Of a stretch of 64,000 bases of DNA, positions 41,842-50,711 are shown piece by piece (within the stretch, counting starts at the first letter, position 1; each line of letters opens with the position of its first letter). The notes beneath the pieces were generated by a model, which saw nothing but the letters and a program-made list of their open reading frames with translations, was not told the DNA's origin and made no database searches. A program made the position numbers and the translations under genes. This stretch comes from Ricordea florida (taxonomy: Eukaryota > Cnidaria > Anthozoa > Corallimorpharia > Ricordeidae), in NCBI GenBank assembly GCA_949710005.1, contig OX453275.1:10142519-10206518 (forward strand), written 5' to 3'.

Positions 41842-42363
41842 GTACTAAACACGAATATTATTAAAGAACCTATACCTAAAAACCTCAAACAACCTATCAA
41901 TCCAGTATTGGAAAACCTAAATGTAGAACACATGAGAGCTATAGCTAAAGAGCAGGGTATTAAAAAATATTATTGGATGACTAGACCTGAACTAATTGAA
42001 GAGTTAGGTGATATAGAAATAGACCCAAACAAATTATCGAATATTCTTGATAAAATAACAACAAAAAAGTATAAGTGTATTCATGGAAGGTTTAAATATC
42101 AATGTAAAGAGTGTCATCAATCACAAATATGCCCTCATAATCGAAGGAAATCACGTTGTAAAGAATGCAACGGTGGTAGTATTTGTGAGCATAAACGGGA
42201 GAGGTATATATGCAAAGACTGCAAGGGTAAAGGAATATGTATTCATGGAAGACAAAGATTTTTTTGTAAGTTATGCGGAGGATCTCAAATATGCGAACAC
42301 AACAGACAGAAGGCGCATTGTAAAAAGTGTCGCATAACACAAGATACACAACAAAAACATTAA
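41731..42363 (+). CDS. SAP-like/zinc-repeat protein, element B left-end gene
   Basis: 210 residues. Two SAP-like helix-extension-helix units lie at about 3-37 (VKELRVIAKELGIKRYSRML) and about 68-100 (VEHMRAIAKEQGIKKYYWMT). About five C-x-H-x6-C-x2-C-x5 repeats follow at 115-205 (for example CEHKRERYICKDCKGKGI). The first SAP unit is encoded by the TIR and is nearly identical to the N-terminus of this element's polymerase. The element A protein has one SAP-like unit and a different TIR-encoded start. A DNA-binding, perhaps end-binding or regulatory, role is inference. Confidence 0.75.
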   Translation: MERQTVKELRVIAKELGIKRYSRMLKDELKEAIKQSQVLNTNIIKEPIPKNLKQPINPVLENLNVEHMRAIAKEQGIKKYYWMTRPELIEELGDIEIDPNKLSNILDKITTKKYKCIHGRFKYQCKECHQSQICPHNRRKSRCKECNGGSICEHKRERYICKDCKGKGICIHGRQRFFCKLCGGSQICEHNRQKAHCKKCRITQDTQQKH

Positions 42364-42392
42364 GTTATATAACGCAAGTCAGTGTTACATAA
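42361..42392. terminator. conserved palindromic motif at convergent gene ends, element B
   Basis: TAAGTTATATAACGC...GTGTTACATAAC, matching 21588-21625 in A. It starts at the stop codon of the left-end gene. Confidence 0.4.
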
Positions 42393-42595
42393 CAAAATTT
42401 ACCTTGTGACTCATCTACAGAATTTACATTGACGTAATAACATTCCTGAGCGACGTTAGAAACCAGCCTTTTAAAAGTAAACTTCAAATCCACTTTCCAA
42501 CTTGCTTGTTGCTATGTCGTAAAAGTATGTAATCTATTGTTATACACGTGCGTACTAATTTACACACAATAATAATCACGTGAAATACTCATGAA
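42393..42595. promoter_or_regulatory. non-coding control region, element B
   Basis: Equivalent of 22264-22529 in A. TGACGTAA lies at 42430-42437 and CACGTG at 42545-42550 and 42577-42582. The stretch ATCTATTGTT just before the first E-box is shared with A, although most of the sequence has diverged. Confidence 0.4.
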
Positions 42596-44128
42596 CTACC
42601 GAAATAGATACCACGCTAATCCACCAGCTACAACTATAAATGTTAATATATTCTTTTCATGTTGCGTTGAGTCTATATTATTTTCGTGTTGCGTTGAGTC
42701 TGTTTTCATTGGTGGTTTTGGTTTCGTTTCAGTTCTATGAGGTAACTTTACCTTTGAAGATCCCATGTTATGATTTATTCCAACCTGTTTTGCTTCAGTG
42801 TTTAGGGAATTATTTACTCCAAAATTCATATCATTACTAGCTTTCATAAGTTTGTTATTAAAACCAGTCACGCTCTCTGTATTGATTATCATATTACTAG
42901 GCATCAACCATACACCAGGAGCAATAGCTAAATCAAGCCGTAATTTCGCTTCCTGTACAGCTAATTGATACCTTTGGATAGAACTCGAAATGTCATTCTC
43001 AATCACACTACTTTCAAATAAAGATAAGAATTCTTGTTGAGTCTCGATCGCTCCACCACCATTACCATAAATCGAATTTCTAGTATTGACTTGTGCTCCC
43101 AATATGCAGTAAACAAAAGCTTCAGCAGATCGATTCAATCTACCAAGTCCAGCTTTAGTGAGTCCATGACCACTTGTTGGGATAAACCAAGCATATTTGT
43201 AATCAGTAAAATCGTCATTACGGATGAATGAGATGAGGTCACCCTTTTCCTTCTTACCTCCTTCATCAGCAAATTTACCACCTTCACCAGGCCATTTATC
43301 AGCTTCATCATCATAATTCCTTACCTTATGAACATTTTGATATCCACCACCAGCTCCATGATATCCAGAACCATAATCAATAAATATATCTCCTAAACCC
43401 CCATTTCGACCACCTTTCCATCTAAAGTCAGAGTTTTTTGAGATTCCAAATTCAGCACACAATCGTTGATAAGCGACTTTATTATAGGGATTATTATTTA
43501 TTGTAAAAGGTTGCTCCTCAGGTAAGGGAAGACTCAATTCATACAGTATTCGTCTTATTGTGAAATATATATGAAACTTTATGAAGCTACTCACTACTTT
43601 AGGATAGTTTAGACTCTCGAAAGGACTTATACCACAACCAGAGGTCGCACACCACACTGCAAAGTTCAGTTGTTGAGGCCAATAATTCATATCGGGTGCG
43701 TTCAACCATTTTCTACTCTGCTTACCAAACTTGAAAGTCACAACTTGAGATGTAAATACATTTCTCATCTTTGCTGTGAACTTTTTAGTATTTGATACAT
43801 ATATATCCAATGAGGTCAGCATTTTTGTGATATCACTTGTAAAGTCATCAAAATCAATGGCAGGTATTGGGTAAGAGCGATTAGTCATAGTTAAACTATT
43901 TGGGAATGAACTCAATGCATCATCATTCAATCCTAAATCTTTCCATAACAATCTTTTCAAACGGGGTGATAGGTCATCAGTCCATGTTTTTCCAGTGGGA
44001 TCATCATAAGACATTATTGTTATCCCATTAACTTTCCACCTAATGTAACCACCATAAGGATCAGCTACAACTTCGAATTGACTGTGATCAGCATTTGGAT
44101 ACTTATTTCTGAAATCATTGAGTAACAT
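42596..44128 (-). CDS. large conserved structural protein with C-terminal membrane anchor, element B copy
   Basis: 510 residues, co-linear with 22530-24125. It keeps WPQQLNFAVWCATSGCGIS, the GGRNGGLGDIF loop and the C-terminal anchor (ILTFIVVAGGLAWYLFR). Differences concentrate in the glycine/lysine loop (GSGYHGAGGGYQN, shorter) and in the linker before the anchor, where B has a doubled DSTQHE..NNIDSTQHE string. A start at this Met matches the preferred start in A. A variant motif (TTTAAAAACA) lies 25 nt upstream. Confidence 0.75.
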   Translation of the reverse strand: MLLNDFRNKYPNADHSQFEVVADPYGGYIRWKVNGITIMSYDDPTGKTWTDDLSPRLKRLLWKDLGLNDDALSSFPNSLTMTNRSYPIPAIDFDDFTSDITKMLTSLDIYVSNTKKFTAKMRNVFTSQVVTFKFGKQSRKWLNAPDMNYWPQQLNFAVWCATSGCGISPFESLNYPKVVSSFIKFHIYFTIRRILYELSLPLPEEQPFTINNNPYNKVAYQRLCAEFGISKNSDFRWKGGRNGGLGDIFIDYGSGYHGAGGGYQNVHKVRNYDDEADKWPGEGGKFADEGGKKEKGDLISFIRNDDFTDYKYAWFIPTSGHGLTKAGLGRLNRSAEAFVYCILGAQVNTRNSIYGNGGGAIETQQEFLSLFESSVIENDISSSIQRYQLAVQEAKLRLDLAIAPGVWLMPSNMIINTESVTGFNNKLMKASNDMNFGVNNSLNTEAKQVGINHNMGSSKVKLPHRTETKPKPPMKTDSTQHENNIDSTQHEKNILTFIVVAGGLAWYLFR

Positions 44129-44231
44129 TTTATTATTTACGTTGATAATAGGATGTTTTTAAATCAACACCGTTCTTTTCTAATACCAACCTCATAATTC
44201 CATCCTACAGGCGTTCTCTCAAATGAAAATT

Positions 44232-44828
44232 TCAACGTTCGGGACCGGTTAACTCCTTTAAAATTTCCGCTCGTACCTCTGTTCTTATCTGATTCATATT
44301 TAAGTTTTTTTCTGTATCTTTCCGGTTTTTTTGACGGATTTCGAGTTTTAGTTTTTCAAACTTGTCCACCTCTGATAAAATTAGTGAAAATTCTTGGTCT
44401 GATATAGCGTTATCTTTCAGTGCCTTTGAAACCAAGTCGTGAATGGTATTTACTTTTGCTTTTGCTAGAGAAATTGTCTGTTCGTGTTTACTAACTTTAT
44501 GTGAAAGTCGTTTAGAAGCCGCACCGAATCCAACCGAAATACTACCACAAAGACCACCAACCGCTCCCAAAGGTATACCAACAACAGCACCAAAACCAGT
44601 AAGAGAGGTTCCCAGTCCACTTGCAGATAAAATAACTGAAACCACTCCACTACCAACACTGATTTTAGTAAATATACCCCTCGCTCTATTGTATTTTTTC
44701 CTAACATCCTCGTAATGTCTAATTTCCTTCTGAAGATTATGTACTACTTCACACGATTTTTGAAGTCTGAAATTATTTTGATCACCATTCATAGGAACTT
44801 GTGGATAAATTCTATTGTAGTCGTCCAT
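44232..44828 (-). CDS. coiled-coil protein with central hydrophobic segment, element B copy
   Basis: 198 residues from Met at 44828 (MDDYNRIYPQVP). Five upstream codons are open, but they would overlap the next gene, and the promoter motif at 44849-44858 fits this start. It is nearly co-linear with 24191-24832 but ends at ELTGPER, lacking the last dozen residues of A. Confidence 0.75.
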   Translation of the reverse strand: MDDYNRIYPQVPMNGDQNNFRLQKSCEVVHNLQKEIRHYEDVRKKYNRARGIFTKISVGSGVVSVILSASGLGTSLTGFGAVVGIPLGAVGGLCGSISVGFGAASKRLSHKVSKHEQTISLAKAKVNTIHDLVSKALKDNAISDQEFSLILSEVDKFEKLKLEIRQKNRKDTEKNLNMNQIRTEVRAEILKELTGPER

Positions 44829-44839
44829 ATTTTTACAAA

Positions 44840-45226
44840 TCAACAGGAAATCTTTAAATGAATTCGAATAGGTTCGTTATTTAAGTTATACTTTCTTCCA
44901 TCTTTATCTAAAAGCCATAAAGTAAAGTAGTTGACTGGATTTTTGGTTTTTGGAACTCTTAAACAAGGATGCTTTGTAGATGGAATAACAGCTAGTAGTT
45001 GTGAGGGGTTAAGTTCTACATTTTCACCTAGGGGTTTAAAACAATTTGAATATGAAGACTTTTGCTCTATAAGATCACACATTAAGTAAAAAGGATTACT
45101 ATACGATGATATATTCGAGTAACTAACTTGTAATTGTATCTCTTTTACTTTGGTTAATGGTGGATCTAGATAAATTCTTGTTTCAGGAGTTAGCATATCG
45201 ATAGTTAGAAACGTTGTATCATTCAT
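44840..45226 (-). CDS. TRIYLDPPL-family protein, short and relocated form
   Basis: 128 residues. The N-terminal PETRIYLDPPLTKVKEIQL and the C-terminal LNPSQLLAVIPSTKHPCLRV...YFTLWLLDKDG...RIHLK parts match the 211-residue element A protein. About 80 middle residues, including the ITIQPGTY segment, are missing. It lies between the coiled-coil genes, whereas in A the family member is the last gene of the block. No TTTAAAGATW motif precedes it at the usual distance; it starts 14 bp after the upstream gene. Met11 (45196) is an alternative start. Confidence 0.6.
   Translation of the reverse strand: MNDTTFLTIDMLTPETRIYLDPPLTKVKEIQLQVSYSNISSYSNPFYLMCDLIEQKSSYSNCFKPLGENVELNPSQLLAVIPSTKHPCLRVPKTKNPVNYFTLWLLDKDGRKYNLNNEPIRIHLKISC
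44849..44858 (-). promoter_or_regulatory. putative promoter motif before the 198-aa gene
   Basis: Coding strand TTTAAAGATT, 21 nt before the start at 44828, and inside the end of the upstream gene. Confidence 0.6.
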
Positions 45227-45239
45227 TATTTTTTTTTAT

Positions 45240-46160
45240 TTAGCGCCTCTTCTTTTTAAATTGTTCCACAAAATATAGAACCACAGCCACTATCAACAGC
45301 CAAGCGTTCTTACCTAAAAATCCAATAACCTCCCCAGCTGTTTTGAACAGAAAGCTCACGATAGCTCCAACCATTCCAGGCAATATTTCACCGAGTTTCT
45401 TACCAATCGCTTTAAAACCGTTACCAACACCTTTACCCAATTTGGTTAGACCTTTAGAAAGATTAGAAACGATAACACCAATGACCACACCAACGGCACT
45501 CACAACTGCAAAGACTGTAAAACCGTACTTTTTAAAGATAGCCTTCACACGATCCCGTAATGACATTCCTTCCTGTATTCTCTCAGTCTCACCATCTAGG
45601 TTAGCTATATATTGTTCTTGTTCATCAATTTGTCTCTGTTGAGTTTTAATTTTACTACTTTCCTCTGGGGTCTTATTAGGTTTATCTTTTAGGAATTTTA
45701 CACTCTCTTTCATTTTGGTGATAAATCCCTTTTTCTTAGCTATTTCATCATCATTAGCTTCAACAACTTCTTCTGCTCTTTTGCCTAGAGCTTCCATTAT
45801 AGTCTTAGGGAGTTTATCATTCACTTCACCGTTACTTTTGAGGAATAAATGTCTTCTTGAATTACCACCTTTAATCAATTCTAAAAACACTCTACCATAT
45901 TCATCTGTATTAGCTGTAAATTTAGAAGGATCGGGTTTGGGGAATTTACGTTTAATCTCATTCCAAGCGTAATCTTGGTTACCTTCCTTTTTTTTTAATA
46001 AGGTACTTTTTTTATTAATACCACCAAATGAAGTTTCACCCTCCTCATAAGGGTCAATTGGATTAGTGGTGGATGTGTTCGGAGTCATTTCCATATGTTC
46101 ACCCTTATCATAACCTAGATCAGGTGGTTCAAAGTCTGGTAATTTTTCGTATTTTGCCAT
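45240..46160 (-). CDS. coiled-coil protein with hydrophobic C-terminal domain, element B copy
   Basis: 306 residues. The N-terminal half differs strongly from A (MAKYEKLPDFEPPDLGYDKG) and the coiled coil (about 145-190) is short. The last 110 residues (IFKKYGFTVFAVVSAVGVVIG, GLTKLGKGVGNGFKAIGKKL, WLLIVAVVLYFVEQFKKK) are almost the same as in 24885-26090. The constant C-terminal domain therefore looks like the functional core. Confidence 0.75.
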   Translation of the reverse strand: MAKYEKLPDFEPPDLGYDKGEHMEMTPNTSTTNPIDPYEEGETSFGGINKKSTLLKKKEGNQDYAWNEIKRKFPKPDPSKFTANTDEYGRVFLELIKGGNSRRHLFLKSNGEVNDKLPKTIMEALGKRAEEVVEANDDEIAKKKGFITKMKESVKFLKDKPNKTPEESSKIKTQQRQIDEQEQYIANLDGETERIQEGMSLRDRVKAIFKKYGFTVFAVVSAVGVVIGVIVSNLSKGLTKLGKGVGNGFKAIGKKLGEILPGMVGAIVSFLFKTAGEVIGFLGKNAWLLIVAVVLYFVEQFKKKRR

Positions 46161-46182
46161 AATTTTTTACTAAACAGTAAGA

Positions 46183-46192
46183 AATCTTTAAA
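46183..46192 (-). promoter_or_regulatory. putative promoter motif before the 306-aa gene
   Basis: Coding strand TTTAAAGATT then TCTTACTGTTTAG, 23 nt before the start at 46160; the downstream string is shared with the A gene. Confidence 0.6.
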
Positions 46193-46208
46193 CTGCTCAC
46201 ACAATTAC

Positions 46209-46601
46209 CTAAAAGAATTTACTAACCATATAACCCAATGCCAGCATACCACCACCTACATATACCATCTCACCCATCTTTTGATTTCTGCTAGGTCTAT
46301 AATAATCAGAAAATTTTGGTTCATGTGTCTGACTATACAATGCTAAAGCTTCATCGGTATTAGAAATATTTTGTGAAGCCTGGTGTTTAGCATCCCGCTG
46401 TTGAGAGTACCAATCAATGAGATTCTGTCTTTTTTCCTGGTATGTAGCATAATCTTTTTGATATTTTTCTATCGCCTTGTCGTGTCTTATTCTCTCTGAA
46501 TCTGTTTTATCACCTGAGAGATATTTTGCAAGATACGATCCACCAACGAAGGTAGTTGCATTCAAAATAGCTCCACCAACCATCATTGCTATTGCTGCCA
46601 T
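46209..46601 (-). CDS. small membrane protein, 130 aa, element B copy
   Basis: Co-linear with 26161-26553 over its whole length. Both terminal hydrophobic segments are kept, while the central charged helix is the variable part. The TTTAAAGATT motif (46602-46611) directly touches the start codon instead of lying 20-26 nt away. Confidence 0.7.
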   Translation of the reverse strand: MAAIAMMVGGAILNATTFVGGSYLAKYLSGDKTDSERIRHDKAIEKYQKDYATYQEKRQNLIDWYSQQRDAKHQASQNISNTDEALALYSQTHEPKFSDYYRPSRNQKMGEMVYVGGGMLALGYMVSKFF

Positions 46602-46611
46602 AAATCTTTAA
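46602..46611 (-). promoter_or_regulatory. promoter-like motif abutting a start codon
   Basis: Coding strand ATTAAAGATT immediately before ATG at 46601. The abnormal spacing makes it doubtful for this gene. Confidence 0.35.
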
Positions 46612-46826
46612 TTTGGTAAAATCTTTTGATCCTCTAAATAAGTTTTTAGGTACATACTACCTGACAGGACAGCGACCCATTTAGCATAGTTTGTAATACT
46701 TGAGGAGGGATCGTTGATGAATGATTCTCTCATAGCCTTTTTAGCTACATATCCAACTCCAGCGGCTAATCCGATAATTACAGCTGAATCAGTAACAGTT
46801 TTCACAAGTTTGTTTTCAGTTGACAT
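46608..46826 (-). CDS. small two-helix membrane protein, 72 aa, element B copy
   Basis: Same length as and almost identical to 26577-26795 (MSTENKLVKTVTDSAVIIG). Its 3' end is only 6 bp from the next start codon. Confidence 0.72.
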   Translation of the reverse strand: MSTENKLVKTVTDSAVIIGLAAGVGYVAKKAMRESFINDPSSSITNYAKWVAVLSGSMYLKTYLEDQKILPN

Positions 46827-46848
46827 GATTTTTATTGTGGTTAGAGAA

Positions 46849-46858
46849 AATCTTTAAA
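46849..46858 (-). promoter_or_regulatory. putative promoter motif before the 72-aa gene, B
   Basis: Coding strand TTTAAAGATT, 22 nt before the start at 46826. Confidence 0.6.
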
Positions 46859-46867
46859 CTACTTTCC

Positions 46868-47248
46868 TCATAGCATTATTATTTTAGGAGTTGGTTGGGT
46901 GGGTTGGGTAGTGGTTTGTGATGGTGGTGGTTGGGAAGGAATATTTGATGGTGGTTGTTTTCTGTTTTTGTAGTACCTCATAAACATGTCAACTGCAGTA
47001 AACCCTATTCCAACAATAGATAACACAGTAGTAAAAGATAGCTCTGGAATCCATGCTTTAGATTCGCTCTCTTCCGCTTGTTCCTTTTCACGTTTCATTT
47101 CCCTGGCTAACGCTTCTTTAGCTTTTTTGTTATATTCTGCTAGTTTCTTACCAGCTGCAACCTTTTTAGGATCTTTCTCCTTAACAGCTTTCTTATTTTT
47201 AGGAGGAGGGGGATCCATTGTAATTTGTTCAACAACTTCTTCAGACAT
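46868..47248 (-). CDS. lysine-rich single-pass membrane protein, element B copy
   Basis: 126 residues. A basic N-terminal half (KKAVKEKDPKKVAAGKKLAE) and a membrane helix (SFTTVLSIVGIGFTAVDMF) match 26838-27239. The tail is longer and richer in proline, glutamine and threonine (PPSQTTTQPTQPTP). Confidence 0.7.
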   Translation of the reverse strand: MSEEVVEQITMDPPPPKNKKAVKEKDPKKVAAGKKLAEYNKKAKEALAREMKREKEQAEESESKAWIPELSFTTVLSIVGIGFTAVDMFMRYYKNRKQPPSNIPSQPPPSQTTTQPTQPTPKIIML

Positions 47249-47273
47249 TATTATTTTATTTCACAAAGTAAAG

Positions 47274-47283
47274 AATCTTTAAA
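47274..47283 (-). promoter_or_regulatory. putative promoter motif before the lysine-rich gene, B
   Basis: Coding strand TTTAAAGATT, 25 nt before the start at 47248. Confidence 0.6.
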
Positions 47284-47778
47284 TTAGTTGTTCTCAGTAG
47301 TTTGCTCATTAGCACTTGAAACTTCTTGTATTTTGTTGATTTTAATGTGTTTAGCAACCTGGAATAGTCCACTAGAAAGTGCTACCAATCTTCCACCTTT
47401 TAATGCTAAGAGACCTACAAAGTTTGTCAGTTCACGATTAACCAACTCATCATTCTTCAAGTCTTTACAAAGCGCTTCTATGTCATCCACAGGAACCATG
47501 TAAGAAATGATATGAGAAACTAATTGAAGAGATGAATCTACTAATCCACCACTAATTTTCTTACCTAATACTGTCTGGTATCGATTATAATATTTTTCAA
47601 CATCTTTTACCGCGAGTTTCTTTATATCACCTAGACTCATATCAACACCTAAATATTCCTTTGTAGTTCCAAGAGATGCGAGAATAGCTAGTGATTCTTG
47701 TTTTATTTCAATATCATTATCTTTAGTCTCATCTTTTACATCAGGCTGTTCTTCCATAAAATCTTCAACGCTTGTCAT
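47284..47778 (-). CDS. conserved helical structural protein, element B copy
   Basis: 164 residues, co-linear with 27275-27790 apart from a shorter acidic N-terminus and tail. The core (EYLGVDMSLGDIKKLAVKD, NRYQTVLGKKISGGLVDSS) is nearly unchanged. A variant motif, TTTAAAAGAATC on the coding strand, lies about 25 nt upstream. Confidence 0.72.
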   Translation of the reverse strand: MTSVEDFMEEQPDVKDETKDNDIEIKQESLAILASLGTTKEYLGVDMSLGDIKKLAVKDVEKYYNRYQTVLGKKISGGLVDSSLQLVSHIISYMVPVDDIEALCKDLKNDELVNRELTNFVGLLALKGGRLVALSSGLFQVAKHIKINKIQEVSSANEQTTENN

Positions 47779-47809
47779 CTTTTAATTTTGTGATAATACA
47801 TAGATTCTT

Positions 47810-48436
47810 TTAAATCACCGCGGGAATCTCTAAATAACATTGGAATGGATAACGTAAACATAAACATAGTCTCGAATATTTTTCAGTTTTCAGGAGTTCT
47901 ACAAACTTTTTACGAGTTTCTGATTCTAAATCACCTCCATAATCTTCGAAAAGAATCTTCATACCTTTTTGTGATGGATTATGGAAAGTAACCACACAAG
48001 CTTCATTTTCACGGAATGGTTTTGCTATTGATGTTAATTGCTGAGTGAGAACCCACACTGATAATCCATGATGCCTTCCAGAGAATGCTAAATCTATAAA
48101 CTTATTTGAGCGTTTCTTTAGATCTTTCGATACAGCACAATCATCCAAAATTATTAGTGTATTAGTACCAGAGAACAAAGTTTGACAATCAGTTAATAAC
48201 TCATTAATCTCATCGCTGTTACTAGCATCTGGTGATAATACCAAGAAACGTTTATCTCCGTGAGCAAATTTATGATAGGTTTTATTTTTAGAAAAAGTCG
48301 GACATATGAGAACAATGTATTCAAAAACTTTTCGGAATGGTCCTCTGAGCTGATCCGTTAGGTACTTTGTCTTTCCACAATTTGTTGGACCTGTTATAAT
48401 GCAATGAAAAGGAATTTTATCTCGTAATTCTTCCAT
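47810..48436 (-). CDS. A32/FtsK-type packaging ATPase, element B copy
   Basis: 208 residues. It keeps Walker A GPTNCGKT, Walker B LIILDDCA and the TQQLTSIAKPFRENEACVV block; substitutions are scattered and conservative. It starts 8 bp after the capsid gene stop, which supports co-transcription or translational coupling. Confidence 0.9.
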   Translation of the reverse strand: MEELRDKIPFHCIITGPTNCGKTKYLTDQLRGPFRKVFEYIVLICPTFSKNKTYHKFAHGDKRFLVLSPDASNSDEINELLTDCQTLFSGTNTLIILDDCAVSKDLKKRSNKFIDLAFSGRHHGLSVWVLTQQLTSIAKPFRENEACVVTFHNPSQKGMKILFEDYGGDLESETRKKFVELLKTEKYSRLCLCLRYPFQCYLEIPAVI

Positions 48437-48443
48437 CTTTTAA

Positions 48444-49682
48444 CTAATACATAATTGATCTTAAGTTTGAATTCATGATCTCCATCAACGCGTCGGCTAC
48501 CACAAACATGTAACAGGTGATATTTCCTGATCCTCCAACTTCTCTTTTCATTTCAAGTTTTACTCCATCTCGTGTGTTGTTCAAGGCCATACCTCCACCA
48601 TGAATACTATTGTCAGGGTGAGTTCTCAAGTCAATCCATATAGCAAACTTGTTGGCATAAAAATCATTTAGCTTGACACCCTCTCTACCGAAACGTTTCT
48701 TTACCGAATCCCAGAAGTCTGACGGTTCCATTCCCTTGGAGTATAGACGGTTTGGTATGCCGTCAACGTTAATCTTGATTGATGTAATATTCGGATTGAC
48801 AAACTTTTCAGAATCTCGTGCTCCTCCACCGTATCCATCTGTGAACAAGCACAATATCCCAGTCATTGATCTCCTGGGTAGATTAATGTTCTCGTTTATG
48901 AAACTGTCATTAGGTTTGGAGATGGTAAAAGTTTTGTGAAGAAGTACATTCTCGTAAAAGAATACTTTACCAACCTGATAAGCTGACTGAGCCTCATTAG
49001 CTAAGTATTCACTTGATATACAAGAATATTCCAACTCAAGGTTTGCGATTTTGTAAGTTGGAGTCTTGGTCGTGTCAGAATAAACAACAATATCGTAAAC
49101 TGGGGCTAGTGTAATCTCAAATATTAGTGAATGAGGTAACGCCTTTGGATAGAAAACCCCATGCTTGTTGAGAATAGGATGGTTTAGTGGGATACGGTAC
49201 TTGGTGTTGTATACTGCTGCAAGAGCTACTTCCTTAGGATTTCCTGATTTTACCTTATCACCAGCATTTGTCCTAAGCTTCCTCATGTTTTCAGAAGAAA
49301 TACCTTGTTTTATTCCATCCTCACGATCTTCAGCTGTTAAGTATAAGTCATGGTATGTTTGAAAGAGATCGTATCTTTGAGTATCCTGTAGTGTTTCTCC
49401 ACCAAAAAGAACCCTGAGTCTTGATACAAGGTTGCTTCCTACGTTATTCACAAGGGTATTATTAACATGACCGTCAACAGTCAAGTCAAATAGTAGAGAT
49501 ACACTTCCAGGGACAATCACTAAATTCTTAGAAAGTTTTGGAATATTTATATATAAGGTTTCTCCAGGACTAGCGGATGATGGATTTAGTGTAATTCGAT
49601 TCAATGACGATTCCGCTTTCAAACCAAGAGGCTCTAGTGGAATCCTGTTTGGGTTAATTTTTTCAGATATAGCTTGCGACAT
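48444..49682 (-). CDS. probable major capsid protein, element B copy
   Basis: 412 residues, co-linear with 28527-29768, with the same landmarks (ITLNPSSASPGETLYINIPKL, VNNVGSNLVSRLRVLFGGET, GVFYPKALPHSLIFEITLAP). The most variable stretch is near residue 330-345, probably a surface loop. Function is inferred as for A. Confidence 0.7.
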   Translation of the reverse strand: MSQAISEKINPNRIPLEPLGLKAESSLNRITLNPSSASPGETLYINIPKLSKNLVIVPGSVSLLFDLTVDGHVNNTLVNNVGSNLVSRLRVLFGGETLQDTQRYDLFQTYHDLYLTAEDREDGIKQGISSENMRKLRTNAGDKVKSGNPKEVALAAVYNTKYRIPLNHPILNKHGVFYPKALPHSLIFEITLAPVYDIVVYSDTTKTPTYKIANLELEYSCISSEYLANEAQSAYQVGKVFFYENVLLHKTFTISKPNDSFINENINLPRRSMTGILCLFTDGYGGGARDSEKFVNPNITSIKINVDGIPNRLYSKGMEPSDFWDSVKKRFGREGVKLNDFYANKFAIWIDLRTHPDNSIHGGGMALNNTRDGVKLEMKREVGGSGNITCYMFVVADALMEIMNSNLRSIMY

Positions 49683-49692
49683 ATTGATTTAT

Positions 49693-49702
49693 TTTAAAGA
49701 TA
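49693..49702 (+). promoter_or_regulatory. putative promoter motif before the integrase, B
   Basis: TTTAAAGATA on the plus strand, 18 nt before the integrase start at 49721. A CTTTTAAATG variant on the other strand serves the capsid gene. Confidence 0.5.
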
Positions 49703-49720
49703 GGTGGAGTATTCTTTTAA

Positions 49721-50710
49721 ATGAGTAACGAAAACATGTTATCAAAAATATACTATTCAACTTATGGATATTGGAAAGGGTATTCTGCTATTCCTAAATT
49801 AGCTGAAAAAGCAAAAGTTAGTGAAGATGAGGCTAAACGATGGCTTGAGAAACAGGCGATGTGGCAAATCTATCTACCAACTCCAAAATATATCCCTAGA
49901 CCGCACTGGACTGTGGATAAACCGAATCAGATTCACCAAGCAGATCTATTATTTTTACCACATGATAGAGTAGGAAGAAAGACATATCGATATGCTTTGG
50001 TTGTGATTGATATAGCTAGTCGATACAAAGATGCTGAACCATTAACATCAAAAGAAAGTCATGAGGTATCCAAAGCCTTCAGTAATATTTACTCTCGAAA
50101 GTTAAAATATCCTAAAACATTAATTGTTGATCCTGGTAAAGAATTTATGGGTGATGTGACAAAACTTATGAACATACATAATGTAAAAATACAACGATCT
50201 GAAGCTGGAAACCATAGAGCTCAAGCATTTGTTGAAAGAGCAAATAGAACATTATCAGAAAAACTATTTAGTCATCAATATGCGCAAGAAATGATTAGTG
50301 ATGATCGATCTAGAGTATGGGTGAAACGATTACCAGATATTTTGAAAACTTTGAATAGTGTACCAACTAGAATAACTGGTAAAGAGCCTGTAAAAGCTAT
50401 AAGAATGAAAGAGGTTGATATTGATCCTCCAAAATATAAGCGAGTTGTTGGACATGATGAGGTGAGGCTGCCGCTTGGGGTCAGGGTTAGGTATCTATTA
50501 GCTCCTGGTGAACTTGAGGGTGGGGAACGAAGACGAGCTACGGATCCTATCTGGAGTATTCAGGTTTATGATATATCACGTAGTGTGGTTTCATCTAATC
50601 AGCCAGTGTTGTATTATTTACTAGATGGACCGAGGCGTGGTTTTGTGAGGGAAGAACTTCAGGTTGTACCAGACGATACTGAGCTGCCGCCTAATTTTGT
50701 GTTGAAATGA
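49721..50710 (+). CDS. retrovirus-type integrase, element B copy
   Basis: 329 residues, co-linear with 29802-30803 after a short N-terminal difference (MSNENMLSKIYY). The catalytic triad is kept (IHQADLLFL, LIVDPGKEFMG, AQAFVERANR), as is the C-terminal SH3-like FVREELQ region. It ends one base before the polymerase stop codon, tail to tail. Confidence 0.92.
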   Translation: MSNENMLSKIYYSTYGYWKGYSAIPKLAEKAKVSEDEAKRWLEKQAMWQIYLPTPKYIPRPHWTVDKPNQIHQADLLFLPHDRVGRKTYRYALVVIDIASRYKDAEPLTSKESHEVSKAFSNIYSRKLKYPKTLIVDPGKEFMGDVTKLMNIHNVKIQRSEAGNHRAQAFVERANRTLSEKLFSHQYAQEMISDDRSRVWVKRLPDILKTLNSVPTRITGKEPVKAIRMKEVDIDPPKYKRVVGHDEVRLPLGVRVRYLLAPGELEGGERRRATDPIWSIQVYDISRSVVSSNQPVLYYLLDGPRRGFVREELQVVPDDTELPPNFVLK

Positions 50711-50711
50711 G

